Shown here in pieces: positions 12,048 to 24,000 of a stretch of 64,000 nt of DNA. The notes below the pieces were generated by a model that worked only from the letters and a program-made list of their open reading frames with translations, was not told the origin of the DNA and ran no database searches. The stretch spans positions 120,922-184,921 of the forward strand of contig NW_003101677.1 in NCBI RefSeq assembly GCF_000003855.2. Direction: 5' to 3'. This DNA is from Blastomyces gilchristii SLH14081 (lineage: Eukaryota; Ascomycota; Eurotiomycetes; Onygenales; Ajellomycetaceae). Within the stretch, counting starts at the first letter, position 1. Every line of letters starts with the position of its first letter. The position numbers were made by a program, and so were the translations under genes.

Positions 12048-12688
12048 ATGAAGCCCGTCGTATCGGCGTTAAACGCCTGGAGCTGGTAAGAGTTTAGCTA
12101 CATACTCGATGAGGAAGCCCATATCGACCTTGAATAGCCACGGCTGACAAGAGACTTCTCGTCACAGCTTTATCATTTCCATCTTCGCTGTCATCATCCT
12201 ATCAGTCCTCGGGTCTCTCTTCAAAGTACGTCAAATATTGAAACTTAAACGCTATCAGAACGTGTAGGCGGAGAAGCCTTAACATCAAAGGCTCGCTACT
12301 CTTTCTACACAGCCGCCTTGAAGCATCCTGCCCATGATGACAGCAAAGCTCAGAGGTTTTTGGAATATAACTGACGAATAACCGATCAACCTGTTTACAG
12401 AGCAATCACCATTCCATAACTGGTTCCACGAAAGACCCCGAGGACGGGACTGCTGTTGCAGCGTCGATATTCACAGCTGTTGTTGTGTACGCAGTATGTA
12501 ATCCACATTTCCTTCCAGCGAGCCCTTTTGCGCGGAAATCATACCTAGCGCACCAATTTCGTAGCACTACCCTATTTATTAACTCCGATTTACTCTCTTT
12601 TTTTACTTAGTTCTTCATCGTATTTTGCGGCATACAAGCGTTCCTACACGTCCGATCGAGTCGAAGAGGGGCAATTTCGTTGAACTAG
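12048..12688 (+). CDS. V-type ATPase V0 subunit f (RNase kappa-like), four exons
   Basis: The spliced frame uses exons 12048-12085, 12168-12225, 12401-12493 and 12611-12688, giving 88 residues. The introns have donors GTAAGA, GTACGT and GTATGT and AG acceptors, and all phases agree. The product starts MKPVVSALNAWSCFIISIF, has a first membrane helix (about residues 13-31), the short loop SNHHSITGSTKDPEDG, and a second helix (about 47-73) ending FFIVFCGIQAFL. This closely resembles yeast V0 subunit f (YPR170W-B, 85 residues) and more distantly animal RNase kappa. In the family it is a two-helix component of the proton channel sector of the vacuolar ATPase. No exon exceeds 93 bases. Identification is from remembered family sequence; an alignment would settle it. 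Confidence 0.88.
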
Positions 12689-13892
12689 GTAAATGCGCCT
12701 TTCGTTATTTACATTAATTTACACCTAATAAACAGCATCTACTCTCTATAAAGTAACGGCGTCGAAGATCGAGATAGATTTTGCTGGGGGTGGCTTTTTC
12801 CTTTTCCTTGTTGCCTTCGATTATTTGGACATAATATATTGCCTGATTGGCCGGGATGGGCGATGGGTATAGATAGGGCTTCGGGGGATTTATTGGTGAT
12901 AACTGTGCCATCGGAGTACGCACGGTTGTCGAATATCCCCTACTGAAATCTAAGCCTATCGGTTCTACTTTCTGAGCAGCTGTCACCCTCGCCGTGCCAT
13001 GCTACTCATCTGTTAACGCACCAAAAACGGGAATATAGGAGAACTACTGAATGACATATCGTGACATCTAGAATGACTACGCTCTGAACGCGGAAAGAAT
13101 CCCGGAAGCAGGGTAGTGTCTACGGTCTATGGCCTCTGGCTACCGGGCACCCACGTTATATATGTCCGATCAACTAACCCTATCACCGTATCTCCGCTTC
13201 TATCCATGTGGGCCTTGTTTTCTTATTTTCCATTGTGAACGGCGTTTTGTGTATGTTGTAAATCTTTACTGTTGCTTGATTTTTGGTGTATTAATCATCA
13301 TGGAGTAAATGTGTACTTGCAATAGAACTTCAAAGTCGGTTTTGTGGCTATTTAATTGCTCCCTTCGCGACTCCTCACCACTCTGGTCTCACTGTCCGAT
13401 TTCAGAATAGAAATACTCTTCATTTGGGAATTTGCATCTGTATCTATCAGTGGCACTCAGACTTTTCTCATATCACATATACTGTTGTTTATTTATTGCG
13501 GATTGTTTCCAGGTTTGCTTGGCCAGCTGCTGAAAGGGGATAAACGTGTCCTTTGATATGTTGGCCCATTCATCGTCCACTGCCCTAGCATGTATACCTT
13601 ATGAGAATAATGAGATGCAATAGAATGAATCCAAGTTTATAGGAAGAAGGCGTAAGCTGCATCACTGTCCCTTTTAATTTCCTTAAACGCCAATTCGATA
13701 ACCAGTACCAACCGTTGCTAAGGAGCCTTCAGACTAGGGAAAACGCCGTCATGAAATGTCCTGAAATGTTAAGGTGCAAAGAAACTCGAATACATACGAG
13801 GAGGGTAGATAAGAGAAAAACAACGACTCTTGAACATTGCAAACCGGTAGTCTTCGTTTTTTTTTTTCCCCTTTTTTTTTCATCCCTCCATT
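12689..13892. other. intergenic, 3' flanks of two convergent genes
   Basis: No conserved frame was seen on either strand. It holds the 3' untranslated regions of the V-ATPase subunit gene (+) and ELP3 (-), which converge. A T-rich run at 13858-13880 lies just beyond the ELP3 stop. Confidence 0.6.
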
Positions 13893-15705
13893 TTAGCACT
13901 CCTCGTCGAAACCATCCCGCTTCACTGGATCCAGCATCTTGCTCATATACGGCCCATCAAGCCAATATCCAAGTCTGGCATAATAACTCCGAACACCAAC
14001 ACCGGAAATAACACTAATCTTCCTACTCCCATGCTCCTCCCTAGCAATCTTTTCCGCCTCCTCCATCAACAGCGTGCCGAACCCCCTATGCTGGAACTTG
14101 CGTGGGTCCCGACCATGAAGCGGCACTGCGGAACCATACACATGCAACTCACGCACAAGGCTGGTCTGCTGGCCCGTTAGCTCCGGCCGGAAGGTATGCG
14201 TCTTACTACACTTGCGCAGCCGCAAAAGGCCAATGAGGATATCCTGCTTGGGGTCCTCGTATGCCAAGAACGTTTCCCACCCGCCATTAGCCGTGTAATC
14301 GCGCCGCACAAGCTCAACCTGCGACGGGCGGATTTTGTTCTTCACCTCGTTGATGCCCACCTCGCGCGTGCGCACGTCGCGACATGTTGTTCCAAAATCT
14401 TTCATGCGGCTCAGCGCGAGTTCGCGCAGATTGCCGTTTTCCACGCCCGCGGTGACGAGGGGCATGGGAATGTCACGCTGAACGCGGTAGATTCTGGTCC
14501 AGGGCGGGACGAGGGCTAGGATACGGGCAACGATGTCGATGAGCGCGTTTGGTGTATAGTTCTTGTAGCGGCCTGTGCGCCAGAGTTCGTACAAACCTGT
14601 ACCGCGGATTACGAGTGTGGGATAGATCTTCAACCCGTCAGTTCGGAAATCTGGGTTCTCGAAGTATTCGCGGAACTGGTCGAGGTCGCGCTCCATGCCG
14701 ACATTAGGGAGGTCAGGCATCATGTGGCTAACGACCTTGAAGCCGGCATCTTTAGAAAGCCTGAATGTTTCGGCTACGGCTTTCACGGTGTGGCCTCTGT
14801 TGGTGTCACGGGCGACGTCTTCGTAAAGACTCTGTACGCCGATCTCGAGCCGTGTGCAGCCATATCGGAGCATGCTACTCAGGTGCGTATCGAGACAGTA
14901 GTCTGGCCGTGTCTCGATGGTGATTCCGACACATTTTATATTACTCATTTCCCCAGCCTGGACGGCCTCGTCTACATTTTTGGTCTGGTAGCCGCTAAGC
15001 GCATTGTGTAGTTGTGATATAAACCCATCCCTATAATCCTCCGGAAGCGACATAAAAGTCCCCCCCATGATGATGTATTCCACTTTATCCACACTGTGTC
15101 CTAGTGATTTGATTTGTTCGACTCTACCCCGCGCTTGCTCGAAGGGGTCATATCGAGCTCTAATAGCACGCATAGACGTTGGTTCATATCCGGTATAGGA
15201 TTGCGTAGAATATTCAAAATCGGAGTCAGGGCCACCAGGGCAGTAGACGCAGATGTTTCCGGTATAGGCGATATGAGGACATCGATGTGGCTTGCACATT
15301 ACGGCCACGACGGCGATTCCGGACGATGTTCCTAGGCAATTTCTATTAGCGCATGTGTGAAGGCAATAGAGTGACATTATCCCAATCACACATACTTATC
15401 GGTTTGGCAATCAACTTTGGGAGAATGTATTTCTTATAATGCTCTGGGACAGCAGAGATAATGGCTGTCAGTGGAGGCTGGGTACTCAGTCGATGCTTCT
15501 TCGATATCTGACCCCGCAGCTTATTCAGGTTGACATCCTTCTTGGGTTTCGTGGAGTCTCGCTGGGATTCATATTCTTGGATAAGCGCGTTTGCAATGTC
15601 AGAACACGCTCTCATATATCGTTCGTTTTCGGGGGGCAGCTTTGCCGTCTTCTGGGGTTTGTGCAGCTGCTTGGCCGGCAGCGCAGTCATGGTCTCTGTC
15701 GCCAT
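13893..15705 (-). CDS. ELP3: Elongator complex catalytic subunit Elp3
   Basis: Two exons (15396-15705 and 13893-15331) with a 64-bp intron (donor GTATGT, acceptor TAG) give 582 residues; yeast Elp3 has 557. Elp3 is the catalytic subunit of Elongator, which adds carboxymethyl-type groups to wobble uridine 34 of cytoplasmic tRNAs. The radical-SAM domain spans about 95-380 with the iron-sulfur cysteines 121, 131 and 134 in [14 protein letters not shown]. The acetyl-CoA (GNAT) domain is C-terminal with QHRGFG at 517-522 and GVGVRSYY at 547-554. The intron falls just before [10 protein letters not shown], and splicing restores the conserved R-T-x-S-G-I-A run. The ATG at 15705 is the first in frame. 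The gene is divergent from the succinyl-CoA ligase gene, with 387 bp between starts. Confidence 0.97.
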
Positions 15706-16092
15706 AATGGCGATATGCGGTGGAGAGTGATTAAATCAGAAGCAGTATTTCTTTTCCGGGTTCTGCAGTTGCTATAATGTCAGGAGATCCAAATACTGGC
15801 GTCTCAACTATGATCCGGTTGTTGTGGTGGAGGTAAATAAAGAAAGCAAAAAAAATGAAGTCACTCATTTAAACAAAAAATGCGGGCAAAAATGCGTAGT
15901 CCATATTTAGTTTTTGCTGTCCTCGCATCTTGCACCCACTAGCGTGGAGCAAGGTCCAAGCCGGAGAGAATCAAAAACATCGTCGGGTCACAGCAACATA
16001 AATAGTTAACAGCCTCTCCAGCAGCCCAACTTGTCCTTATCACTCCCTTTCTTCTTTCTCTCTTTTCCTTTTCTGTTCTTCATTGCTACGCT
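15706..16092. promoter_or_regulatory. shared upstream region of ELP3 and LSC1
   Basis: 387 bp separate the two start codons, so both genes must be promoted from here or overlap each other. A pyrimidine-rich tract (about 16035-16080) lies directly before the LSC1 start, a common fungal core-promoter/5' leader feature. No specific factor site is claimed. Confidence 0.6.
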
Positions 16093-17541
16093 ATGCAGGT
16101 TTTCAGACGTGGAACCGCTTCTGCGCTGCGGAATACTGTGCTTTGCCAGCGCCGTAGTCTTATCACCTCAACTGCCGGCTATGCTTCCACAGTCGACAAC
16201 CTACGGATCAATAGCGATACGAAAGTCATCTACCAAGGATTTACTGGAAAGCAGGGAACGTGAGTACAATTGACTCGGTTTCCCGTCATAGAGTGTGAAC
16301 TAATGTTACCCTGTTGATAGATTCCACGCCCAACAAGCCATTGAATATGGTACCGTACCCAAGCATCCCAACCATTATAAGTTATGGCTAGAGCATCCCG
16401 GTCTGATATTTCCTAGGAACCAATATCGTTGGCGGAACAAATCCCAAAAAGGCCGGAGAGACGCATCTTGGAAAGCCAGTGTTCGCCACGGTGAGGGATG
16501 CTGTGAAGGAAACTGGCGCAACTGCATCCGCCATCTTTGTCCCGTATGCAATCCGCCCTAACCCATCCCTGCTCATTTTGGCCGAATTCCTCTACTATGC
16601 TATGTCTTATTGAAATTCGGATGGCTAACCTTTCGTTTTTAGTCCCCCAGTAGCTGCAAAAAGTATCGAAGAAGCAATTGAATCCGAAGTTCCTCTCGTT
16701 GTCTGGTTCGTCCCCCATACCGCACCCCACGGGTGATATATGATATAATAAAAGTACCTAACAAACAAATCTCTTAGCATCACAGAGGGTATTCCACAGC
16801 ATGGTATGTATCCAGATAACTCATTTTTGGTTGTGGGAAATCTCTAAGTGCCGTTACTACAGACATGGTCCGCATCACCGATATCCTAAAAACGCAAAAC
16901 AAGACCAGATTGGTTGGTCCGAATTGCCCTGGCATAATCGCCCCAGTATGTGAACTCCACCCTTTTCATCTAACTAGTTCAAATATAGGGTTAAAATGAA
17001 AATACCAAAAATCCTTATATTCGCTAACATGGCAACTTAGGGCCAATGCAAAATCGGCATCATGCCAGGCTTCATCCACAAACGCGGACGCATCGGTATC
17101 GTCTCCCGCTCCGGCACTCTGACCTACGAAGCCGTCAACCAGACCACGCAAGCGGGTCTCGGCCAGTCCCTCGTCGTTGGAATCGGCGGTGATCCCTTCT
17201 CCGGCACTAACTTCATCGACTGCCTCAAAGTCTTCCTCAAGGACGATGAAACGGACGGTATCATCATGATCGGCGAGATCGGAGGCAGCGCCGAAGAAGA
17301 GGCGGCAGAGTTCTTCAAGCAAGAGAATGTAGGGAATAAGCCTGCTGTTGGTTTTATTGCTGGCATCAGTGCGCCCCCTGGACGACGGATGGGACATGCT
17401 GGTGCCATCGTAAGTGGGGGCAAAGGTGGCGCGGACTCCAAGATATCTGCACTTGAGGCTGCCGGCGTGATTGTGGAGCGTAGTCCGGCTGCGTTGGGTA
17501 AGACGCTTCTTGCAGAGTTTGTGAGGAGAGATCTTGTATAA
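16093..17541 (+). CDS. LSC1: succinyl-CoA ligase alpha subunit, mitochondrial
   Basis: Seven exons: 16093-16259, 16321-16349, 16417-16543, 16643-16705, 16778-16803, 16863-16945 and 17041-17541. They splice in phase to 331 residues (yeast Lsc1 has 329). The enzyme interconverts succinyl-CoA and succinate with nucleotide triphosphate formation in the TCA cycle, paired with a beta subunit. The first ~30 residues are Arg/Ser/Thr-rich without acids, like a mitochondrial presequence. The CoA-binding loop GFTGKQGT is at 49-56, VGPNCPG is in exon 6, SRSGTLTYE in exon 7, and the phosphorylated histidine is His284 in MGHAGAIV. Two exons are only 26 and 29 bases long, so automated models could easily miss them. 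Nothing suggests a defect. Confidence 0.96.
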
Positions 17542-18598
17542 AAGCTCATATAAAATCTACACCGCTTCGGTGCGCTCAGCCTTTGCAACATTTTTTCTTG
17601 TCTTTTTATTCTATTAATACCTCTCCATTTAATTTGTGTGATTATATCATAGTTCCTTTAATTTTTTTCCCTCTTTTTTTGCTCTTTTCTTTTTTCGGTT
17701 TTTTGCCTTTGATCTCCACATTTTCCCATTGCATCCCCTGATCTCAGTTTCTGGCTTTTAAGCCTTTTGCTCCAAGCTCCTATTTATCCAGCCTCCCCCG
17801 CTCATTTGTGACCAAGGCCAAGCCAAAGAAAGTGGTCGTCGGCCTGCCTCGCTGTCATGACACGGAAACTTCATTCCATTTTGGAGCATACAGTTATATA
17901 GACGATATATGGCTATCCCACCTCCACCTTTTCCTCCGCGTTTGTAGGCCATCCAGTGAGCTTTTACGATCTCTCCACATAGTACACCTCTACATTCGTG
18001 CATCTGTTAGCCTCTGAACTTCCAAGCCTGCGCAGACTAGAGCCATTCCAGATGAATTAAACACGTTACAGGAGATTACATTTCTATTAATATGCAGCTA
18101 TCGATCTTACAGGTGGTATCTTCTTACGGCGGCCTACCTTTCTCGTCAATGAAAACTGTCCTAGCGGCATGGTGGGGAATTCCGCAGTCACACCCAACTT
18201 TGATAAAGACATCCCCGCTGCTTTAAATATGGAATAGCCTAGTAAGTGATGGGAGGTAGTGAGGGCGCTTGGCCCGGTTACGTGTATTTATTCATCTGTT
18301 GATGTCATACTGAAGTTCGTTCTATATCCTCACCGCCGCCCAACTCCCGTATCAATTTAGCAGGGGAGAATACCTCTGGAAACGAACAAGATGAAGACAC
18401 ACGGCGTCTTGTACTAAATTGATTTGATTGTACAGTACAAGTGCTCAAGATCACTATGCAGTGTAGGTCTCTAAGCCCAGTGTGCAAAATGTTACTGAAA
18501 AGCAGCAATTGTCTCTAGTGGGGGTTTGGATTTGATGATCAAGGTAAGAAAGATGTGTATTTGGTGATAATAGAATGATATAAATGTTATTCGAATGA
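17542..18598. other. intergenic, no gene supported
   Basis: T-rich 3' flank of LSC1 (17580-17710), then normal-composition sequence. Open stretches here are short, with no conserved motif or matching splice pattern. Confidence 0.5.
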
Positions 18599-19065
18599 TT
18601 GATTCTAGAGAAACATGGATATTTTGGCTATTTTGGCAGTGTTCTTGCAATAATGTTTTCGCAAGCAATACGCCCGCAATCTGGGTTTGCGATTGGAGAA
18701 TCTAACACACACAGACTCATTCAAACGTGTCTCAGTGCCCCTTCCTTTAAAGCAAACTGTTCTGCCGCTATCAAGCGAGCAGTTGTCTTCGCTGACCGAC
18801 AGCTGGTGAAGGAATTGGTTGTGATATTGCTTCATGCTGGTTTGATCCAAATTACCAGGGACTGTCTCGGAGTCGAGACTACGCTGATTATGGGTACTCT
18901 GAAGTTATTCAGCTGCTTCTTAAAGCTGGCTCTGATACCTCTCTGAGAGATATAACTGATATAACTGCTTTTGATGCTGTTAAAGATGCTTTTTCAGAGT
19001 GTAGCAGACCGTTGCAGGCTACTGCTGAAGGGAAGACCGTGACGTGGGATGATTGCACCCTATAA
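18599..19065 (+). pseudogene. ankyrin-repeat gene relic with frameshift
   Basis: 18786-18840 reads FADRQLVKELVVILLHAG, the second half of an ankyrin repeat. One base out of frame, 18841-19065 continues FDPNYQGLSRSRDYADYGY, then SEVIQLLLKAGSDTSLRD and TAFDAVKDAF, ending in TAA. The two parts fit one ankyrin polypeptide broken by a single-base shift at about 18840. Upstream (18599-18785) the frame is open but not recognisable. It may belong to the same family as the relic at 10668-11200. A real gene with a wrong base is the alternative. Confidence 0.6.
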
Positions 19066-20363
19066 TAGTTCCTAGAAAATTGAAGAACATTAGGTTTTAG
19101 TGTTTTGACCAGAAGTTCTCGTCCTTCTGATGCGGCCCAGGGCATAATGTTTTCTTTCCATATTTATCTTCGTTAGTTGTACTTGTCTCTTACACTGTTC
19201 CTTTTCTGAATATACATGCATCTCCTTTGCCAAGGCGCTCACTGCTTTATATGAATTTCTACTTCTGTAACAGCAAAAAAAATAAAAGAAAAGAAAAGAA
19301 AAGAAAGAAAGAAAAAAGGAAAAAAGGAAAAAAAAAAAAAAAAAGAAAAAAGGAAAAAAACAAAGAAAAAAGAAAAGAAAGAAAGAAAACCCTTTTAGAA
19401 AACCATTTCTGTCATTCTCACAATCCGTCCTCTCGCTTCTAACTTGACAAGGGAGAAGAGGTGAGCTTAAGTGCACCACCACCGCAAGGGCTCGATGAGA
19501 TTTCGCGGATTGCCATGGAAATTGGAATACATCTAACATAGTAGCAAGGCAAAAAGAAATGAATATGCAAAAGATTTGATTTCTCAATACGTCCCGGGCC
19601 GTCCGAGACACAATTGAGAAACATTTTAATATGCTCAGACGACACTATATGTAAAAACTTGTTACATATCAGTGATATCACTAGATCCAAGTCCCAGAGC
19701 TCTGACAGTCAGCCCTTATACACATACTCACTCTAGAGCTATCAGCCGCCTGGGGAGACACCCAACTTTCTTGTCTCGATCCTGAGGCCCGTCTGCTCTA
19801 TTTTTTGATTTAACACCCTCCCGTGACCGTTCATCATCATCGATTATACCTAGTGGATGCTCCACCACTCTTGACATGAAAAGCATGACACTACTTTCGG
19901 TCTGAGGTTTTGCGTGGTATTGATAATGAGTTGGCTGGGTTTTCTGGGCTTCGGTTCTATGTAAGCACCCAAATGGACTGGATGGTGGTTTGTTTAGTAT
20001 GAAAATAGCTGAGTCCCCATTGCTAAATAACCATCAATCTAATGGTTTAGACAATGCCTACCGGTCCCGCTGTTCACCCGGAGCATCACCCTTTTAACCT
20101 GTGAATGACATTCCAGACTAACAAAATACAATAAACTTGTTAAAAAAGAATTTGATATAATATCTCTTGCTTCGAGCAGCCGGGGTTGATACTTTCCCAG
20201 CCTTCCCTTTCACGGATGACAGAGACGCAATTCCATCCCCGGGAACAGATTATTAAAATTAGAAAAGAAAAGGAAAAAGGATATTTGGATAGAATCAATT
20301 TCTATCCACCAAATGAAGTCACCAGTGCCACACCAATCATTCCAGATCCTGGCATTACCATCT
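19066..20363. other. intergenic with A/G-rich simple repeat, no gene seen
   Basis: 19273-19390 is a run of A and G (AAAGA/AAAAG units). The open frames across it are low-complexity artefacts. The rest contains no conserved frame on either strand. 20364 is the stop end of the next gene. Confidence 0.55.
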
Positions 20364-21433
20364 CTAGGTATGCACAGCCCCTCGCGTTGACAATGGCTGA
20401 TGTTTGGAGAGTCCATTGTCTTTCCAACAGAGCTGTTCAAAAACCAGCGAAGCATCAAGTCCATGGTTGAACTTGAAGTAATCAATCAACCTGCCCATAC
20501 GGATGTACGGATGCTCACTGCCATCAGAATAAGCTTCAATGAAGCGTAATCTGGCACCCATGAATGACGCCATGAGAACCTGCGATTATTAGCTCAGAAC
20601 TAGTGCAGCAAGCTTGAGACATCTTATATGGTGTTCAAATGAGATTTTACATCAAGTCATACTCAGATTAATGGATGTTAGAGAGGAATACCAAAACATA
20701 CTGGGAAAATCGTATTATTATGTCTCAAGGATGTGTGCAGTAACTGAGCCTGGATGAGATTGACAAGTGGGAGAGCTTCACTGCATGTGAGCTTGCCTTC
20801 AGTGTCTTTTGTTGCCTGCAATCCGTGGGAAGTCACCACAAATTGATGTGGACAATTACGCGATCTTTTCCGGACTTCTGGCTTTAGACCAAACGATCGT
20901 AGCAATCTCCACTCATAAAGACTGTGGAACCTGGGATTTTGAAACTCGTACTGGGCAGTTTCAAGTATACGTTGATTCGGGCTGTAGCCCATTGTAAGTG
21001 GAGCAATTAGTTAGTTAGCTTTGTTACAGAAACAAAGATCTTTTATCACAAGGAGTTAATTAATACCTATCTCACTTTACACCACTTGCTATACTCAGAA
21101 ACCAACATCTCCTTGCCACAAAGGTGAGAATCCTCAACCACAGACTTCAAGTGCATCCCAATATGAAATGGGGAATCGGTGTAGTCAAACCGGCATCTGA
21201 AATCCGGATATTGTTTTGGTATTTTCTGGTGCTCGTGCGTAGATATCGGCTGGAAAAAGCATGCTCCATTGTCATCTTCTAAGTCAAGCTTGGAGAGCCT
21301 GGTCCCGAGAAGGTCAAGGTCTTGATCTGTCAAGTAGACATGATCAATGTTGTGTTTCAGAATGGCCCAGCCTGGTAATAATGGGCCTCCATCCTCGCGA
21401 AGCTATTTCGGTTTGCTTGTACTGTGATTCCAT
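20364..21433 (-). CDS. hypothetical protein, lineage-type family, start region uncertain
   Basis: Three exons are likely. Exon A runs from about 21393 to 21095 and exon B is 20702-20981. Exon C is 20364-20579. The B/C junction (GTATGT..GCAG) is in phase and gives FPVLMASFMGARLRFIEAYSDG. The A/B junction is probably GTATAG..CTACAG, giving EMLVSDPNQRILETAQYEF. The C-terminal part, with SHGLQATKDTEGKLT and SEALPLVNLIQAQL, resembles an uncharacterised family I associate with Onygenales; the function is unknown. An ATG at 21433 begins MESQYKQTE, but the frame shifts by one base before LREDGGPLLPGW, so the gene may be broken or contain an unseen error. No catalytic motif or membrane segment was seen. 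Confidence 0.55.
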
Positions 21434-21806
21434 ATAGTTGGCAACTTCTTAAGAATTATTTTTTTGCTGATGAGTGGCAGGTTAACCACCCCCTTTGGTG
21501 CTTGGATTGTTGTTTTCCGCTGGAGAATGGAGTTAGATGTACTCCGTAGGGCAAGGTAGTTCACGTGACCCTCCCTTTGCTCATTCCACTATCCCACTCT
21601 TTTGATCGGGATGTCCCCATTTACCCTCTCTTCTACAGCGGGAGATGCGCATGCCCTGTGGGGGGGGCTGTGGGGTTCAAGCCCTTTGATTTTATCATCT
21701 CCCGTTCCCTTCCCTCATGAAACAACATTGAACATTAGGTAATCCCAAAAATTATTCTTACGAGGTTTAGTGGCACTCCAAGTAGACCACCTGAAACCTC
21801 CCACCC
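21434..21806. promoter_or_regulatory. region between divergent hypothetical genes
   Basis: 373 bp between the minus-strand hypothetical gene and the plus-strand pseudogene. It contains a CACGTGAC box (about 21561) and a G-run at 21660-21668. A shared promoter is likely from position only. Confidence 0.35.
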
Positions 21807-22875
21807 ATGGATACTCCTACTATAGACATTCTAGAAACCCCGAGTGAATGGGTCGCAGCTGCTAGTTCAGTAGACGTCCTTCAGTGGAATATTTTCGATT
21901 TCCGACCAACGGAGCTCAATTCTGGTTCAGAGATTGAAGGAAAACAGTTTCTTGCTCTCCGGGCCCTTTGGAAGTCTAAGGAAGCCGAGGAATTTAAACC
22001 TGCTGCTGCTTGGGGGATCGCTCTTGTCAATTTTTTAGCGCTTATCACAGGTGTTTGAATGGAAAACTTATCTCAAGGCCGCGTACCCGGGACTCTATCC
22101 TATCCCTCAAGTGCCAAGGGGTCTTGCATCTCTGTCGATAGTATGGTACTACCACCAGCTGGTTCAGGGCCCAGCTGCTCCCCCGCATGAAGTGCCTCGT
22201 CCTAATCGCACAATAGGAGGGTTAAACCAGTGTATACAGAAGAGCTCTCAACTCCTGAACAAGTCAGTAAAACATTTGCTGAACTTCAGCTATCCCCTTT
22301 CTCTCATGCTAAAAGAGAACATCGGAGTATTCTCTACCCTGATATTGAGAATGAGCAAATTGTCAACACCCATCTTATTGACTTGTTCACTTCTCTCGGA
22401 ATCATCTGTAAAATCACCAACTGCCAATGGAACATTAGTCGAAAAGTCTTCAGGGTTCAGAAGGAGGTACAGACAACTCAAATTGATGAACAATCATCCA
22501 AGCCTGTTTCTGTTGTGAAAAAGGCACTACTCTTTGAAACACGAACGGACGGTTGTCTCTGGTCAGTTGATGACCAGTTGAGAGCCAACGTTATATACTG
22601 GAACTCAAGTTATCTGTCCGAGCAGACTTTACTCCGGTGAGATTCCAAGAAACAACAGAGATGGCAGCCAGGATATATACTCAATCAGATAACTCCGACA
22701 CTCTCCATTATCAGTTACAAAACCTTTTCCTCAATATCTTGTCAAGACATACTGATGAGAATACGGATTCAGGCGCATCATGATATCTCAAAGCCACCAT
22801 GAGATGCATATCACCATATCAGAATATGACCACGACTATGTTGACTATCAGAGCAACAGGCCGAACCATGAATAA
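21807..22875 (+). pseudogene. hypothetical gene broken by several frameshifts
   Basis: Consecutive segments read as one protein in changing frames. 21807-22050 runs MDTPTIDILETPSEW to FLALIT. 22052-22200 has VFEWKTYLKAAYPGLYPIPQ. 22215-22630 has PVYTEELSTPEQVSKTF, LYPDIENEQIVNTHLI and FETRTDGCLWSV. 22631-22780 has FQETTEMAARIY. About 22770-22875 has RIMISQSHHEMHITISEYD, ending YQSNRPNHE and TAA. No GT..AG pair fits the short jumps, so these are indels, not introns. The pattern (DxEQIVNTxLI, RTDGxL, ISQxxHExxxTxxEYD) recalls an uncharacterised family I associate with dimorphic fungi. The function is unknown and the gene is very likely dead. Confidence 0.65.
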
Positions 22876-24000
22876 TCATTGATGAGAATGAACGAATTTG
22901 GGCCTTGGGATGTCAGCCGACAAGAACACATGGGAGACTTTGCGATGATTGTTGTGGCTTTGATGTTGCAAAATGGGAAACTTGAAGAACCCCCCTCCGG
23001 CCGGGACTTCACGCCGAGCTCTTAAGGTCAGTCGTCCATTTGGAGGTGAACTAGATAAAAGGGCGGGTAAGTCAGGGCTCAAGCCTGCTGGCAAAGGGAA
23101 AGGATGCGCCTGAATCAATCATAGCTGATATGCTTGTGAACATTTCATTCTATTTTATCTTTATTTCAAGGGAACTTGACAGAAGAAGTGAGTTGCAGTG
23201 ATGGATATTACATAGAATTTGGCTCAAATATTCTTCTTAGCCCTATCTACTCTGTTGATCCGCATTGTCTTTCTTTGATCAATGTGGGTTTTGCTGTCAC
23301 ATCTTTTCCCTCTCACCCCCTCTTCCCCAATATTCTATCTATTTTTCTATTCACGTTACTAAGCGATGGAGTACTGGTTTTGTAGTGGTGTTACTGTCAG
23401 ACCTATAATCCTTCCACCATAACTAGTTATAACTAAATATATATATATACATACATATATATATAGATGCCTAGTCTACTGAGCGCGAGAAAGCAAGAAG
23501 TCTGACACGAAATAAGAAAAACAGAAGACAAAGAATATAAAAGAAGACAAAAATGAGAAGCGTGAGAGAAAAGCCAAGGCAGCTAAATAGGTAGTTAACG
23601 ATAAGAATATTGGAGATCTAATGAAAAAATAGAAATGAACAGAAATGAAAATGAACTGAAAAATGAAACAGGAAAAAAAAAAAAAAGTAGAAGATGAATA
23701 TGCCACGCGATTTTTCCTCGCCAGTTTTTGAACCATAATAAACAAAGGACACATGCACGCACACACACCAACCCTCTCACACACATACAGAGAAAAGGAA
23801 GGGGGGGGAAAAAGAGAGAAAAAAGGGAAAAAGCCAACCAATATTGAAGACACAAGACCATAAAACAAGAAGAACACCAGGAGTAGGAAAACAGCACTTC
23901 ATTTCATTTCATTGTTGTCTCTCGTCCTTCCCATCTGACATACACAAATCTCTTTCTTCCCCTCTTTTCTATTCTTCTTCCGTGCCTATCTTGTCCTTCT
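22876..24000. other. intergenic, 3' flank of SNF2-type gene with simple repeats
   Basis: No conserved gene. A TA/CATA microsatellite lies at 23437-23466, an A-run at 23673-23686, and a CA/AG-rich tract at 23755-23835. The open stretches reported by frame alone are low complexity. Confidence 0.55.

Noticed and set aside
14196..17591. Overlapping frames inside ELP3 and LSC1 on the other strand (for example 17124-17591, 16966-17397)
   Set aside because: Antisense shadows of well-supported coding exons.
23476..23897. Phe/Ser-rich frames of 100-133 residues on the minus strand
   Set aside because: Low-complexity A/G-rich DNA read as F and S; no start context or conserved segment.
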